Shown in pieces: positions 44,301-52,891 of a stretch of 64,000 nt of DNA. Position numbers and translations under genes: made by a program. Each line of letters opens with the position of its first letter. Position 1 is the stretch's first letter. The notes beneath the pieces were generated by a model. It saw only the letters and a list, made by a program, of their open reading frames with translations, searched no databases and was not told the origin of the DNA. This stretch comes from CAVWSM01 sp963757805 (GTDB lineage: Bacteria > Actinomycetota > Actinomycetes > Jiangellales > Jiangellaceae): contig CAVWSM010000014.1 of the NCBI GenBank assembly GCA_963757805.1, positions 116,561 through 180,560 on the forward strand, given 5' to 3'.

Positions 44301-45536
44301 ATGCGTGAGACTGGACGCATGCCAGTCCCGCTGCAGACCGCGCTCGACGGGCTGCGAGCCGACCTGACCGCCGACCGGCTGGTCCGCGCCGTCGCCGCTG
44401 GGCGCCGCAAGGGTCAGGAGCCGCCGCCGTGGCGCCGGCAGGAGCTGCGCTACGTCGACCTCGCAGACGGGCCGCACCTGCAACTGGTGTCGTACGACGA
44501 CAGGCAGGCATTCACGCGCAACGTGCCAGAGCCCGACGCCGGCGAAATCGTCGGCGAGCTGCTGGCGCAGCCGTACGGCAACTGGCATGTCGACACGCTC
44601 ACCGAGACGGTCCAGCTGCGCGTCACCAAGCGCGGCGAGGCGCAGGTCCATCGGCGTGCCCGCGAGCTGTCGCTCGACGTCGTCGAGGCCCGCCTGCACG
44701 ACCGGGTCAAGCCGCGCCTGCTCGACCCCGCTGACCCCGTGTTGCGCGCGATAGGCATCAGCGACGCCGCGGGCCGCGTCAAGCCGTCCCGTACAGCCAA
44801 GCTCCGACAGATCGAGGACATGCTCCGCACCCTCGAACCGGTGCTGGACGACCTGCCCGACCGGACGCTGCGCGTCGTCGATCTCGGCTGTGGCAACGCC
44901 TACCTCACGTTCGCCGCCTACCGGTTCCTCACGGAGCGGCGGGACAGCGCCGTCGAGCTCGTCGGCGTCGACGTCAAGGCGCAGGCCCGCGAGCGCAACA
45001 CCGCGATCGCCGACTCCCTGGGATGGGCGGACAGCGCCCGGTTCGTCGAGGGGCGCATCGGCGACGTCCAGCTGGAGGAGCGGCCTGACCTCGTACTCGC
45101 TCTGCACGCCTGCGACACCGCGACCGATGAAGCGCTCGCCCAGGTGGTCCGTTGGCAGGCCCCCGTCGCGCTCGTCGCGCCCTGCTGCCACCACGATCTG
45201 CAGGCGCAGCTCCGCGGCGCGCCGGCGCCGAGCCCGTACGCGTTGCTCACGCGGCACGGCATCCTGCGCGAGCGGTTCGCGGACGGCCTGACCGACGCGT
45301 TGCGCGCGGCCATCCTGCGGATGCTGGGCTATCGCGTCGACGTCGTCGAGTTCGTCGAGTCCAAGCACACGCCGCGCAACGTGGCGCTGCGCGCCGTACG
45401 CACGCAGGCACCGCCCACACCCGAAAGCGTGGCGGAGTATCTCGAGGTCACCCGCGCATGGTCAGTTACGCCCGCGCTGCAACGGTTGCTGAGCGTAGAG
45501 CTCGCTCCGCTGCTGGAGGGTGACCAGGCCAGCTGA
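44301..45536 (+). CDS. SAM-dependent methyltransferase, Methyltransf_32 type
   Basis: 411 aa; ATG 44301 or 44319 (MPVPLQTALDG). The N-terminal about 190 residues are a separate domain (LQLVSYDDRQAFTRNVP, LRVTKRGEAQVHRRA). The SAM-binding domain begins VVDLGCGNAYLTFAAYRFL (about 193-211), with VELVGVDVKAQARERN, LVLALHACDTATDEAL and the distinctive VAPCCHHDLQAQL. Relatives act on RNA or small molecules; target unknown. A terminator hairpin lies at 45697-45739. Confidence 0.8.
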   Translation: MRETGRMPVPLQTALDGLRADLTADRLVRAVAAGRRKGQEPPPWRRQELRYVDLADGPHLQLVSYDDRQAFTRNVPEPDAGEIVGELLAQPYGNWHVDTLTETVQLRVTKRGEAQVHRRARELSLDVVEARLHDRVKPRLLDPADPVLRAIGISDAAGRVKPSRTAKLRQIEDMLRTLEPVLDDLPDRTLRVVDLGCGNAYLTFAAYRFLTERRDSAVELVGVDVKAQARERNTAIADSLGWADSARFVEGRIGDVQLEERPDLVLALHACDTATDEALAQVVRWQAPVALVAPCCHHDLQAQLRGAPAPSPYALLTRHGILRERFADGLTDALRAAILRMLGYRVDVVEFVESKHTPRNVALRAVRTQAPPTPESVAEYLEVTRAWSVTPALQRLLSVELAPLLEGDQAS

Positions 45537-45763
45537 GCACCATCCTCCGAACGGATGACACCCGTGCCACCCGGCAGGTGGGAACTGGCCGAACGGCTGA
45601 TGGCGGTCGAGGCCGCTGCCCGACTACTTTCCGTAACAACCGCAAGGGGGGAAGCGGGAGCCGCGAACTCGGGGGGGAGCGGCGGGCAGGGGGGCCGGCG
45701 CCCGGCCGACCGGTGGTTTACCACCGGCGCACCGGGCGCTCCTCCTTGTCTGCGTGGCCGAGC
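45537..45763. terminator. Convergent intergenic region with hairpin and G-runs
   Basis: Between two convergent genes. A long hairpin spans 45697-45739: GGCGCCCGG with CCGGGCGC outside, CCGGTGG (45710-45716) with CCACCGG (45721-45727) inside, TTTA loop. Upstream on the plus strand, five G-runs of 3-7 bases lie in 45646-45694, able in principle to form a G-quadruplex. An open frame from ATG 45555 exists, but its low-complexity composition and overlap with the next gene make it unlikely. Confidence 0.6.
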
Positions 45764-46888
45764 TCAGCGCTCCCGCCGACCTATCAGCACGATCGACGCC
45801 GCTACGGCGAGCAGGCCCGGCACGACGAGGAACGCCGCAACGACGCCGACGCGATCGGCGAGGGCCCCCAGGACGAACGGACCGCCGCCGCTGGCAAGCC
45901 CAGCCGCCAACGCCGCCCGGCCCGTCGCCAGGTCAGGTTGTCCGGCCGATGCCTCGATTGCCCGTACGAGTCCGAGCGGGAAGTGCAGCGCGATGCCCAA
46001 GCCACTGACGAGCAGTCCGAGTGCCGCGACCGGCACGGTGTCGGCGACCCAGAGGATGGCGAACCCGACGGCGGTCACGGCGATCGCTCCCAGCACGAGC
46101 GAGTCAACAGTCGACCGGTACGCGAGGCGCGCTCCGGCGTAGCGGCCGACGGCCATGCCGAACACCAGGGCCGAGACAGACGCGACTGACGTTGCATCGC
46201 TGGCCCCGGTCTGGTCTCGGATGAGCTCGCTGCTCCAGATCGTGTACGAGAACTCGACGGCGATCAGCAGCACGAGCACCGTCCATGCCCACCAGTACTG
46301 CGTCGGCAGCCGACCGGTGACCTGGTCGGGGGCCGCGGCGTCCGGAATCGGGGCGCGCCGGAGCACGACGTACAACCCGGCGACCATCGGCAGGACCGCG
46401 GCGATGGCGACCCGCCACCCGAGCCCAAGCCCCTCGGCGGCGCCGACGGCGAGCGGGCTCACGGTGCCGACTGCAGCGGCGAGCGCGTTGGCCTCGCTGA
46501 TTGCCGTGGCTGTATGCCCGGGGTGATGGGTGGCCAGCAGCGCGTTGAGGCTGTTCAGCATGATCGACCCGGTCAGGCCAACGATCAGCACGCCGGTCAG
46601 CGTGCCGACGATCGACGGCGCGGTCACAAGGAGAGCCACGCCGACGCACATGCCTGCGGCGCACCCCCACAGCGAGAACCGCCGTCCCGTGCGCGCCACC
46701 ACGCGCGGCCCCGTGACGCCCGCCAGGACGGTGCCAACCGCGAGCGCGCTGCCGTGCAACGAGGCGACTGCGCGGCTGACGCCCTCTTCGTCCCCGAGCA
46801 AGGGGATGACCGGGCCGAAGCCGTACAGGAACCACGCGTAGACCGCAAGCAGGAGGTAGCAGAGCCAGGTGGCGCGGTCGCGGGTCAC
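45764..46888 (-). CDS. MFS transporter
   Basis: 374 aa, compact MFS with about 11-12 helices (WLCYLLLAVYAWFLYGFGPVIPLLG, VASLHGSALAVGTVLAGV, VLVLLIAVEFSYTIWSSELI, LGLLVSGLGIALHFPLGLV, GLASGGGPFVLGALADRVG). Substrate unknown. Its ATG overlaps the serC stop by 4 bp, so it is translated with serC. Confidence 0.82.
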   Translation of the reverse strand: MTRDRATWLCYLLLAVYAWFLYGFGPVIPLLGDEEGVSRAVASLHGSALAVGTVLAGVTGPRVVARTGRRFSLWGCAAGMCVGVALLVTAPSIVGTLTGVLIVGLTGSIMLNSLNALLATHHPGHTATAISEANALAAAVGTVSPLAVGAAEGLGLGWRVAIAAVLPMVAGLYVVLRRAPIPDAAAPDQVTGRLPTQYWWAWTVLVLLIAVEFSYTIWSSELIRDQTGASDATSVASVSALVFGMAVGRYAGARLAYRSTVDSLVLGAIAVTAVGFAILWVADTVPVAALGLLVSGLGIALHFPLGLVRAIEASAGQPDLATGRAALAAGLASGGGPFVLGALADRVGVVAAFLVVPGLLAVAASIVLIGRRER

Positions 46889-48015
46889 GCCAGGTGGTCG
46901 ACCACCCAGTCGATGCTTGCGGTCAGAGCCTCGACGTCGGCGGGATCGACCGAGGGGTACATCGCGATGCGCAGCTGGTTGCGGCCGAGCTTGCGGTAGG
47001 GCTCGACGTCGACGATCCCATTGGCGCGGAGCACCTTGGCGACCGCGGCCGCGTCGACCGAGTCAGCGAAGTCGATCGTGCCGACCACGAGCGATCGTGC
47101 CGTCGGGTCGACGACGTACGGCGTCGCGAACTCGCTCTTCTCCGCCCAGGTGTAGAGGCGCTCGGACGAGTCGGTTGTGCGGCCAACCGCGAACTGCAGC
47201 CCGCCCTGCCCGTTGATCCAGTCGAGCTGCTCGGCCATAAGGAACAGCGTCGCGATCGCCGGGGTGTTGTAGGTCTGGTCCTTGCGTGAGTTGTCGATCG
47301 CAGTGGGCAGGTCGAGGAACGTTGGGACATAGCGGCCGGTGTCGTGGATCTCGGCCGCACGAGCGATGGCGGCCGGCGACAGGACGGCGACCCACAGCCC
47401 ACCGTCGGAGGAGAAGCCCTTCTGCGGGGCGAAGTAGTAGGCATCGGCCTGCGTGATGTCGACCGGCAGGCCGGCGGCACCGCTCGTCGCATCGACAAGC
47501 ACGAGCGCGTCGGCGTCGGCGCCTTCTACTCGGCGGACAGGCGCCATGACGCCCGTCGACGTCTCGTTGTGCGGCCAGGCATAGGCGTCGATGCCGGCCT
47601 CGGCGCGCGGAGCGGCGAGCGTGCCCGGCTCCGCCTTCACCACCGTCGGCTCACCGAGGAACGGCGCGGCCTTGGTCGCCGCGGCAAACTTCGCGGAGAA
47701 CTCGCCGAACGACAGGTGCTGCGCCCGGTCACGTACGAGGTTGAATGCGGCGATGTCCCAGAACGCTGTCGAGCCACCGTTGCCGAGCACGACCTCGTAA
47801 CCCTCGGGAAGCCCGAACAACTCAGTCACACCCTCACGCACCCGACGCACCAGCCCCTTGACCGGTGCCTGGCGGTGGCTGGTGCCGAGCAGCGACGTGC
47901 CGGTCGCGGCCAGCGCATCGAGCGCCTCGGGCCGGATCTTGCTCGGCCCGGAGCCGAAGCGGCCGTCTGCCGGCTTGAGGTCGGCGGGGATGGTGAGCTG
48001 GGTGGCCTCTGCCAT
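46885..48015 (-). CDS. serC: Phosphoserine aminotransferase
   Basis: 376 aa PLP enzyme converting 3-phosphohydroxypyruvate to phosphoserine with glutamate, in serine biosynthesis (and a step of pyridoxal phosphate synthesis in some bacteria). The start TIPADLKPADGRFGSGPSKIR is the actinobacterial SerC signature. PLP lysine is in FAPQKGFSSDGG (Lys199), with NGGSTAFWD and WPHNETSTG in the cofactor and substrate sites. Divergent from pdxH, which makes PLP; operon with an MFS gene. Confidence 0.93.
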   Translation of the reverse strand: MAEATQLTIPADLKPADGRFGSGPSKIRPEALDALAATGTSLLGTSHRQAPVKGLVRRVREGVTELFGLPEGYEVVLGNGGSTAFWDIAAFNLVRDRAQHLSFGEFSAKFAAATKAAPFLGEPTVVKAEPGTLAAPRAEAGIDAYAWPHNETSTGVMAPVRRVEGADADALVLVDATSGAAGLPVDITQADAYYFAPQKGFSSDGGLWVAVLSPAAIARAAEIHDTGRYVPTFLDLPTAIDNSRKDQTYNTPAIATLFLMAEQLDWINGQGGLQFAVGRTTDSSERLYTWAEKSEFATPYVVDPTARSLVVGTIDFADSVDAAAVAKVLRANGIVDVEPYRKLGRNQLRIAMYPSVDPADVEALTASIDWVVDHLA

Positions 48016-48169
48016 GGTGGGATGCTCCGAACGTCAGTGCGTCGTACTCGGGCCTGACGGCTCTGTCAGCGTCATCGCATTGTGCCAGCAAGCTCCCGCA
48101 ACGTCCGAGGAGGTGTGGGCTGTCGCGCGCGGTCTCTCGGACGTTGCCGGGGGATGGAAGGCTTGAAGC

Positions 48170-48820
48170 ATGACATCAGAGCCGTCGGTCGACCTTGCCA
48201 ACCTCCGTCGCTCCTACCTTGCCCGCGGGCTGCACGAGCGCGACCTGACGCCAGAGCCGTACGCGTTGTTTCGACGCTGGCTGGCCGACGCCGTGTCCGC
48301 GCGCATCCCGGAGCCCAATGCGATGTCGGTTGCGACGGCGACTCTGGACGGGCGCCCCAGTGTGCGGCATGTGCTGCTCAAGGGGTTCGACGAGCGTGGC
48401 TTCGCGTTCTACACCAACCTCGGGTCGCGAAAGGCGCACGAGCTGGCAGAGAACCCGAGGGCGGCGCTCGCGTTTCCGTGGTTTCCGATGGAGCGGCAGG
48501 TGCTCGTGACCGGCGTGGTCGAAGAGGTGAGCCGAGCCGAGACCCAGGCCTATTGGCACACCCGGCCACGCGAGTCGCAGCTGGGTGCTTGGGCGTCGCC
48601 GCAATCGCAGCCCGTGGGGTCGCGGGCTGTACTCGACGATGCGGTGGCGGATGTCGCGGCGCGCTACCCGGGCGAGGTGCCGCTGCCGGACTTCTGGGGC
48701 GGATTTCGGGTGGTGCCGGAGACGGTGGAGTTCTGGCAAGGGCGCATCGGGCGGGTGCACGACCGGTTCCGCTACGCACTCACGGCTGAGGGCTGGAAAT
48801 GGGAGCGGCTTGCCCCTTGA
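48170..48820 (+). CDS. pdxH: Pyridoxamine 5'-phosphate oxidase
   Basis: 216 aa FMN enzyme oxidising PNP or PMP to pyridoxal 5'-phosphate. NLRRSYLARGLHERDLTPEPYALFRRWL, FMN-binding SVATATLDGRPSVRHVLLKGFDERGFAFYTN, AFPWFPMERQVLVTG, and the C-terminal DFWGGFRVVPETVEFWQG and HDRFRY are standard PdxH blocks. ATG 48170 is divergent from serC. A MerR-type dyad begins at its stop codon but belongs to the next gene. Confidence 0.95.
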   Translation: MTSEPSVDLANLRRSYLARGLHERDLTPEPYALFRRWLADAVSARIPEPNAMSVATATLDGRPSVRHVLLKGFDERGFAFYTNLGSRKAHELAENPRAALAFPWFPMERQVLVTGVVEEVSRAETQAYWHTRPRESQLGAWASPQSQPVGSRAVLDDAVADVAARYPGEVPLPDFWGGFRVVPETVEFWQGRIGRVHDRFRYALTAEGWKWERLAP

Positions 48821-48847
48821 CCTGGAGTGCGCTCCAGGTCGCAAAGT
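48816..48847 (+). promoter_or_regulatory. MerR-type promoter with 19-bp spacer
   Basis: TTGACC (48817-48822) and CAAAGT (48842-48847) are separated by 19 bp. Inside lies the dyad GACCTGGAG-TGCG-CTCCAGGTC (48819-48840), perfect over 9 bp per arm. A long spacer with a central dyad starting at the -35 is the signature of promoters untwisted by MerR-family activators; this dyad closely resembles those before aldo/keto reductase and alcohol dehydrogenase genes. The -10 ends 7 bp before ATG 48855, so the mRNA may be leaderless. No merR gene is in the window. Confidence 0.7.
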
Positions 48848-48854
48848 TGCGGGC

Positions 48855-49865
48855 ATGACTGATCTTCAGACGCCCGAAGTCCCTACATTCCGTACGGCAC
48901 ACGGCCCGCGGCTCCTCGGCGGCGAGCGCCGGCTCGAGGTCAGCCCGATCGCGCTCGGCACGATCCCGTTCGGCTCGACCGTGGACGAGGAGCGCTCGTT
49001 CGCGATCCTCGACCGGTTCGTCGAGCTCGGCGGGACGTTCATCGACACGTCGAACAACTACGCGTTCTGGAGCGGCGACGCCGACTCCAGCGAGCGGACC
49101 CTCGGCCGCTGGCTTGCCGCCCGGCCCGGGCTGCGCGACCAGCTCGTCCTGGCGACCAAGGTGGGTGCCCGCCCACGGGTGCCGGGTGCCGGTCTGGAGA
49201 ACGTCGACGGGCTCTCCGCGCCGGCGATCCGCGCCGCTGTGCGGGACAGCCTGCGTCGGCTGGGCACCGATCGCATCGATGTGTACTACTCCCACATCGA
49301 GGACCGGACTGTGCCGCTGGAGGAGACGGTCGGGGCGTTCGGTGAGCAGGTGGCCGCGGGGCTCGTACGGCTGGTCGGTGTGAGCAACCACCCGACCTGG
49401 CGCGTCGAGCAGGCCCGCCAGATTGCTAGAGCGCAGGGGGTGGAGCCCTACACCGCCATCCAGCTCCGCTACAGCTACCTGCAGCCGCGCACGGATGTCC
49501 CGTTTGTCGAGGCCGCGCACCGGCACGCCGACGCCGAGCTGCTCGACTACGTCGACTCCGAGCCGGATCTCACGCTGGTCGCCTACTCGACCCTGCTCTC
49601 CGGTGCCTACGCGCGGCCAGGAGACCGCCCGCTGCAGTCGGCGTACGACCACCCCGGCACCGCGTCGCGGCTCGCTGCGTTGCGGTCGGTCGCCGACGAG
49701 ACAGGAGCGACGGTCAACCAGGTCGTGCTCGCGTGGTTGATGCAGCGGGACCGCCCGATAGTGCCGATCGTCGGCGCCACGTCGCTCGCCCAGGTGGACG
49801 AGGCGATGGCCGCCCGCGACGTCGTGCTCGACGACGACGCGCTGGCTCGGCTGAACGCCGCCTAG
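48855..49865 (+). CDS. Aldo/keto reductase
   Basis: 336 aa NADPH-dependent TIM-barrel reductase. LEVSPIALGTIPFG, FIDTSNNYAFWSGDADSSERTLGRWLA (catalytic Asp and Tyr), LATKVGAR (Lys), DRIDVYYSHIEDRTVPLEET (His) and VGVSNHPTWRVEQA are in order. Carbonyl substrate unknown. Its promoter is of MerR type, suggesting induction by metal, oxidant, electrophile or aldehyde. Two 41-bp repeat copies follow its stop. Confidence 0.9.
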   Translation: MTDLQTPEVPTFRTAHGPRLLGGERRLEVSPIALGTIPFGSTVDEERSFAILDRFVELGGTFIDTSNNYAFWSGDADSSERTLGRWLAARPGLRDQLVLATKVGARPRVPGAGLENVDGLSAPAIRAAVRDSLRRLGTDRIDVYYSHIEDRTVPLEETVGAFGEQVAAGLVRLVGVSNHPTWRVEQARQIARAQGVEPYTAIQLRYSYLQPRTDVPFVEAAHRHADAELLDYVDSEPDLTLVAYSTLLSGAYARPGDRPLQSAYDHPGTASRLAALRSVADETGATVNQVVLAWLMQRDRPIVPIVGATSLAQVDEAMAARDVVLDDDALARLNAA

Positions 49866-49882
49866 CCGGAGCCGAGAGCGCT

Positions 49883-49987
49883 GGGGCGCCCCTGCGTTGC
49901 TATGGCGACCGATCCGCGCCCCACGCTCTCGCCGCCCAGTGGAGCTGGGGCGCCCCAGCGTTGCTATGGCGACCGATGCGCGCCCCA
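49883..49987. repeat. 41-bp palindromic repeat, copies 3 and 4
   Basis: Copies at 49883-49923 and 49947-49987, each 41 bp and 23 bp apart, same family as 8751-8854. CTGGGGCGCCCCAG (49945-49958) is a perfect 14-bp palindrome at the left end of copy 4, and the right end GCGCCCCA can pair with it. Both pairs in the window lie just downstream of a gene. Confidence 0.75.
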
Positions 49988-50018
49988 CCCCACGGCGCGA
50001 TCGAGCGCCGAAATGGGG

Positions 50019-50720
50019 CTACCCAGTGATCGCGATCCAGGTGGCGTGCGCGCGGCCGAGCTCACGGCCATCGGAGCCGTACGCCGTCGTCGCCGTCCAC
50101 ATTTTGCGACCCTCGCCGCCGAGACGCTGGCCGACGACGACGCACGGCTCTCCGACCTCGGGCAACGACGCGACGGCCGCTGCCATGCGCCCCAGCACCA
50201 TCGGTCGCCCGACGATGTCACCGGTCCAGCCGCCGGGGCAGTCGAGGGCGGCCCACACGACCTGGGGCGCGACCCGCCCGTCGGCGACCGGCAACGACGC
50301 GTCCGGCACCCACGTGCACGCGGTGGCGCCGGGTGCGATCGGGCCCGGTGCGAGCCGCAGCCCGTCGGACCGCTCCGGACCGCACACGAAGCAGCGCGGG
50401 AACGGATGCGCGGACAGGCCGGCGTACGACTCCTCCGCGGCACGCGCCTCCTCGGCCGGCACCGGAGCGACCGCATCGACATCCAGCGACGTACGCGCCA
50501 CGTCCGCGACAAGGGTCGCACCGTCGAACACCTGGAACAGGCCGGCGTCGTCGGCCACGACAGACAGCGGTCGCTCCAACGGGGGCGGCTGTCGCAACGT
50601 GACGACGGCGCCGCCGGAGGCCGCGTTTGCGCCGACCCGCAGCGCTAGCAGCCCAGCCGTGTAGCCCCCGTTACCACTGTTGTCCGGTCCGCAGAACCGC
50701 TCCCCGATCAGGATCGTCAC
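50019..50720 (-). CDS. Hotdog-fold thioesterase-like protein
   Basis: 233 aa. GERFCGPDNSGNGGYTAGLLALRVG at the start and VAPQVVWAALDCPGGWTGDI in the second half are the two hotdog helices, so this is probably a double-hotdog acyl-CoA thioesterase or dehydratase-like protein. FPRCFVCGPERSDGLRL links them, with two Cys. Substrate unknown. ATG overlaps the udgX stop by 4 bp. Confidence 0.65.
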   Translation of the reverse strand: MTILIGERFCGPDNSGNGGYTAGLLALRVGANAASGGAVVTLRQPPPLERPLSVVADDAGLFQVFDGATLVADVARTSLDVDAVAPVPAEEARAAEESYAGLSAHPFPRCFVCGPERSDGLRLAPGPIAPGATACTWVPDASLPVADGRVAPQVVWAALDCPGGWTGDIVGRPMVLGRMAAAVASLPEVGEPCVVVGQRLGGEGRKMWTATTAYGSDGRELGRAHATWIAITG

Positions 50721-51397
50721 GCGCCAGAGCCTGTCACGAGTGCCTCCGCGGCAACCCGCAGGTCCGCGACGAGAGCGGCGTACGCCTGGTCACGGTCGTC
50801 GGCGCGGAGCACGGCCGACGGATGGACCGTGATGACCGCCCAGGACGACTTCCGGCCAACCGGCTCGTCGGCGAGCATGCCTTGCCACGTGATGAGCTGT
50901 CCGCGGTCGCGCATGACTCGGTACGAGGGTCCGAGCACCGCCCGCACCGCGGTGGCGCCGAGGCAGACGAGCACCTCCGGATCGACGATGCGCAGCTCGG
51001 CCACCAGCCACGGCCGGCAGGCCTCGAGGTGGGCGAGGTCGGGGGTGCGGTGCATGCGGCGTTTCGGTGTGGGTGTGAACCGGAAGTGCTTCACCGCGTT
51101 GGTCACGTACACGCTCGCCGCATCGATCCCCGCGTCGGCGAGTGCCTTGTCGAGCAACCGTCCCGCAGGCCCGACGAAGGGCTCGCCCTGCAGGTCCTCT
51201 TGGTCGCCGGGCTGCTCGCCGACCAGGACGATCCGCGCACTCACCGGACCCTTGGAGAAGACCACCTGCGTCGCGTCGGCGTACAGCTCGCACCCACGAC
51301 AATCCGGCGCCGCCGCCCGCAGCGCCCGCATGCCGCCGGTCTCGGGCACCCAGCGCTCCGCGCCGGGACGCTGTGGGTCGGTGTCCGCTGCCGACAT
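50717..51397 (-). CDS. UdgX-family uracil-DNA binding protein/glycosylase
   Basis: 226 aa, uracil-DNA glycosylase superfamily. Motif A is GEQPGDQED (60-68) and the C-terminal motif is VHPSAVLR. Key feature: KRRMH (112-116) in KHFRFTPTPKRRMHRTP, the loop that in Mycobacterium smegmatis UdgX (KRRIH) carries the His that bonds covalently to the abasic site after uracil removal. Cys33/Cys36 and two further Cys could hold an Fe-S cluster as in family 4. Operon with the hotdog protein. Confidence 0.88.
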   Translation of the reverse strand: MSAADTDPQRPGAERWVPETGGMRALRAAAPDCRGCELYADATQVVFSKGPVSARIVLVGEQPGDQEDLQGEPFVGPAGRLLDKALADAGIDAASVYVTNAVKHFRFTPTPKRRMHRTPDLAHLEACRPWLVAELRIVDPEVLVCLGATAVRAVLGPSYRVMRDRGQLITWQGMLADEPVGRKSSWAVITVHPSAVLRADDRDQAYAALVADLRVAAEALVTGSGA

Positions 51398-51461
51398 AGC
51401 CGCAACCTACCCGTGCGGACCGAGTCGCAACCGCCGCAGCGACTCCGACAGAATCGCAGGC

Positions 51462-52601
51462 GTGCTGATCGCCGACGCGAAGATCGTCACCTCGCAAGCC
51501 GTGCTCGATGACGGTTGGCTCGAGGTCACGGGCACGCAGATCACTCGCATTGGCGAGGGCACGCCGCCGGGCGAGCCGGACGTGTCGCTTGGCGGAGCGT
51601 GGGTCGTTCCCGGCTTTGTTGACATCCACAGCCACGGCGGTGGTGGAGCAACTGTGGTGGGCGCCGATCCCGATGCCGTACGCACGTTCACCGAAACGCA
51701 CCGGCGCCACGGCACGACGACGATCGTCGCCAGTCTTGTGTCGGCGCAGCCCGATCCGTTGGAGCGCGACGTGCGGGCGCTCGCCGGGCTTACCGAGGAC
51801 GGCCTCATCGCCGGTGTCCACCTCGAGGGACCCTGGATCGCCCCGGGCCGCAAGGGAGCTCACGATCCGGCGGCGCTGAGCACACCGGACCGCGCGGCGG
51901 TCGCGCGGCTGCTCACCGCAGGGCGGGGCACGATCCGCATGGTGACGATCGCCCCCGAGCTCGACCAGGGTATCGACGCCGTACGCACGATCGTCGACCA
52001 CGGGGCGATCGCGGCAGTCGGACACACCGACGCCACATATGACAAGGTCCGCGCAGCAATCGACGCCGGTGCCACGGTGGCGACCCATCTGTTCAACGCG
52101 ATGGCGCCCATCCAGCACCGCGCACCGGGGCCGATCATCGCCCTGCTCGAGGACGAACGCGTCAGCGTCGAGCTGATTTGCGATGGGGTCCATTTGCACG
52201 AGGCGATCGCTGCGCACGCCTACACCTCCGCCGGTGCCGACCGCGTCGTCCTGGTGACCGACGCGATGGCGGCAGCCGGCGGCTCCGACGGCGATTACCT
52301 GCTCGGCGAGCTCGCGGTCCGCGTGCAGGATGGTGTCGCTCGCCTGGTGCACGGCGGCGCCATCGCGGGCAGCACGCTGACGATGAGCTCGGCCTTTCGC
52401 TTTGCGGTCGAGCGCGCGGGGTTCACGATGGTCGACGCCGTGCGGGCAACGTCTACCAACCCAGCTCGCCTGCTCGGTCTCGCGGACAGTGTCGGCGACC
52501 TCGCGGACGGACTCGCGGCCGACCTCGTCGTGATCGACGAGTCACTGGCGCTGCGCGGAGTGCTGGCCCGCGGCGCGTGGGTGGTGCGGCCGCAGACCTA
52601 G
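51462..52601 (+). CDS. nagA: N-acetylglucosamine-6-phosphate deacetylase
   Basis: 379 aa amidohydrolase removing acetate from GlcNAc-6-P in amino-sugar and cell-wall recycling. Metal and substrate sites: DIHSHGGGG, GVHLEGPWI, AVGHTDATYD, THLFNAM, ICDGVHLH and the catalytic Asp in LVTDAMAAAG. GTG 51462 (VLIADAKIVTSQAVLDDGW) is divergent from udgX. nagB and PTS genes are absent nearby. Confidence 0.93.
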   Translation: MLIADAKIVTSQAVLDDGWLEVTGTQITRIGEGTPPGEPDVSLGGAWVVPGFVDIHSHGGGGATVVGADPDAVRTFTETHRRHGTTTIVASLVSAQPDPLERDVRALAGLTEDGLIAGVHLEGPWIAPGRKGAHDPAALSTPDRAAVARLLTAGRGTIRMVTIAPELDQGIDAVRTIVDHGAIAAVGHTDATYDKVRAAIDAGATVATHLFNAMAPIQHRAPGPIIALLEDERVSVELICDGVHLHEAIAAHAYTSAGADRVVLVTDAMAAAGGSDGDYLLGELAVRVQDGVARLVHGGAIAGSTLTMSSAFRFAVERAGFTMVDAVRATSTNPARLLGLADSVGDLADGLAADLVVIDESLALRGVLARGAWVVRPQT

Positions 52602-52891
52602 CCGTCGGCCCAGACGCGCAGCACGTGCGCGGCGGCTTCCTCAGTCGTCCAGCCGAACTCTTCCGCACGCTTGCGCAACTTCTTGCGCAGCGACTTGGGC
52701 ACGTGCACGACGAGCTCGACGGTCTTGTCGTCGCTGTCGTCCCTGTCCTTCTGCTTGGGGGGCTTGGAGCGCGTATCGGCGGGGCGCAGCACCACGGCAA
52801 GTGATGACAGGTGCGGCGCGGCCGGATGAACGGTGCCGTCCTTGGCCCGCCGCAGCGCCGGCCGTGGGTTCGGGATCAACGGGGTGCTCAT
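52598..52891 (-). CDS. Small ribbon-helix-helix-like partner of ParA
   Basis: 97 aa. A disordered basic N-terminus of about 55 residues is followed by KTVELVVHVPKSLRKKLRKRAEEFGW and TTEEAAAHVLRVWAD, the strand-helix-helix pattern of RHH DNA-binding proteins. Its ATG overlaps the parA stop by 4 bp, the arrangement of plasmid ParA/ParB-like small partners. Role as DNA-binding or ParA-stimulating partner is inferred. Confidence 0.65.
   Translation of the reverse strand: MSTPLIPNPRPALRRAKDGTVHPAAPHLSSLAVVLRPADTRSKPPKQKDRDDSDDKTVELVVHVPKSLRKKLRKRAEEFGWTTEEAAAHVLRVWADG

Noticed and set aside
45555..46142. Plus-strand ORF of 195 aa after the methyltransferase
   Set aside because: Low-complexity Gly/Arg/Ser composition and almost full overlap with the minus-strand MFS gene, which has clear transmembrane helices.
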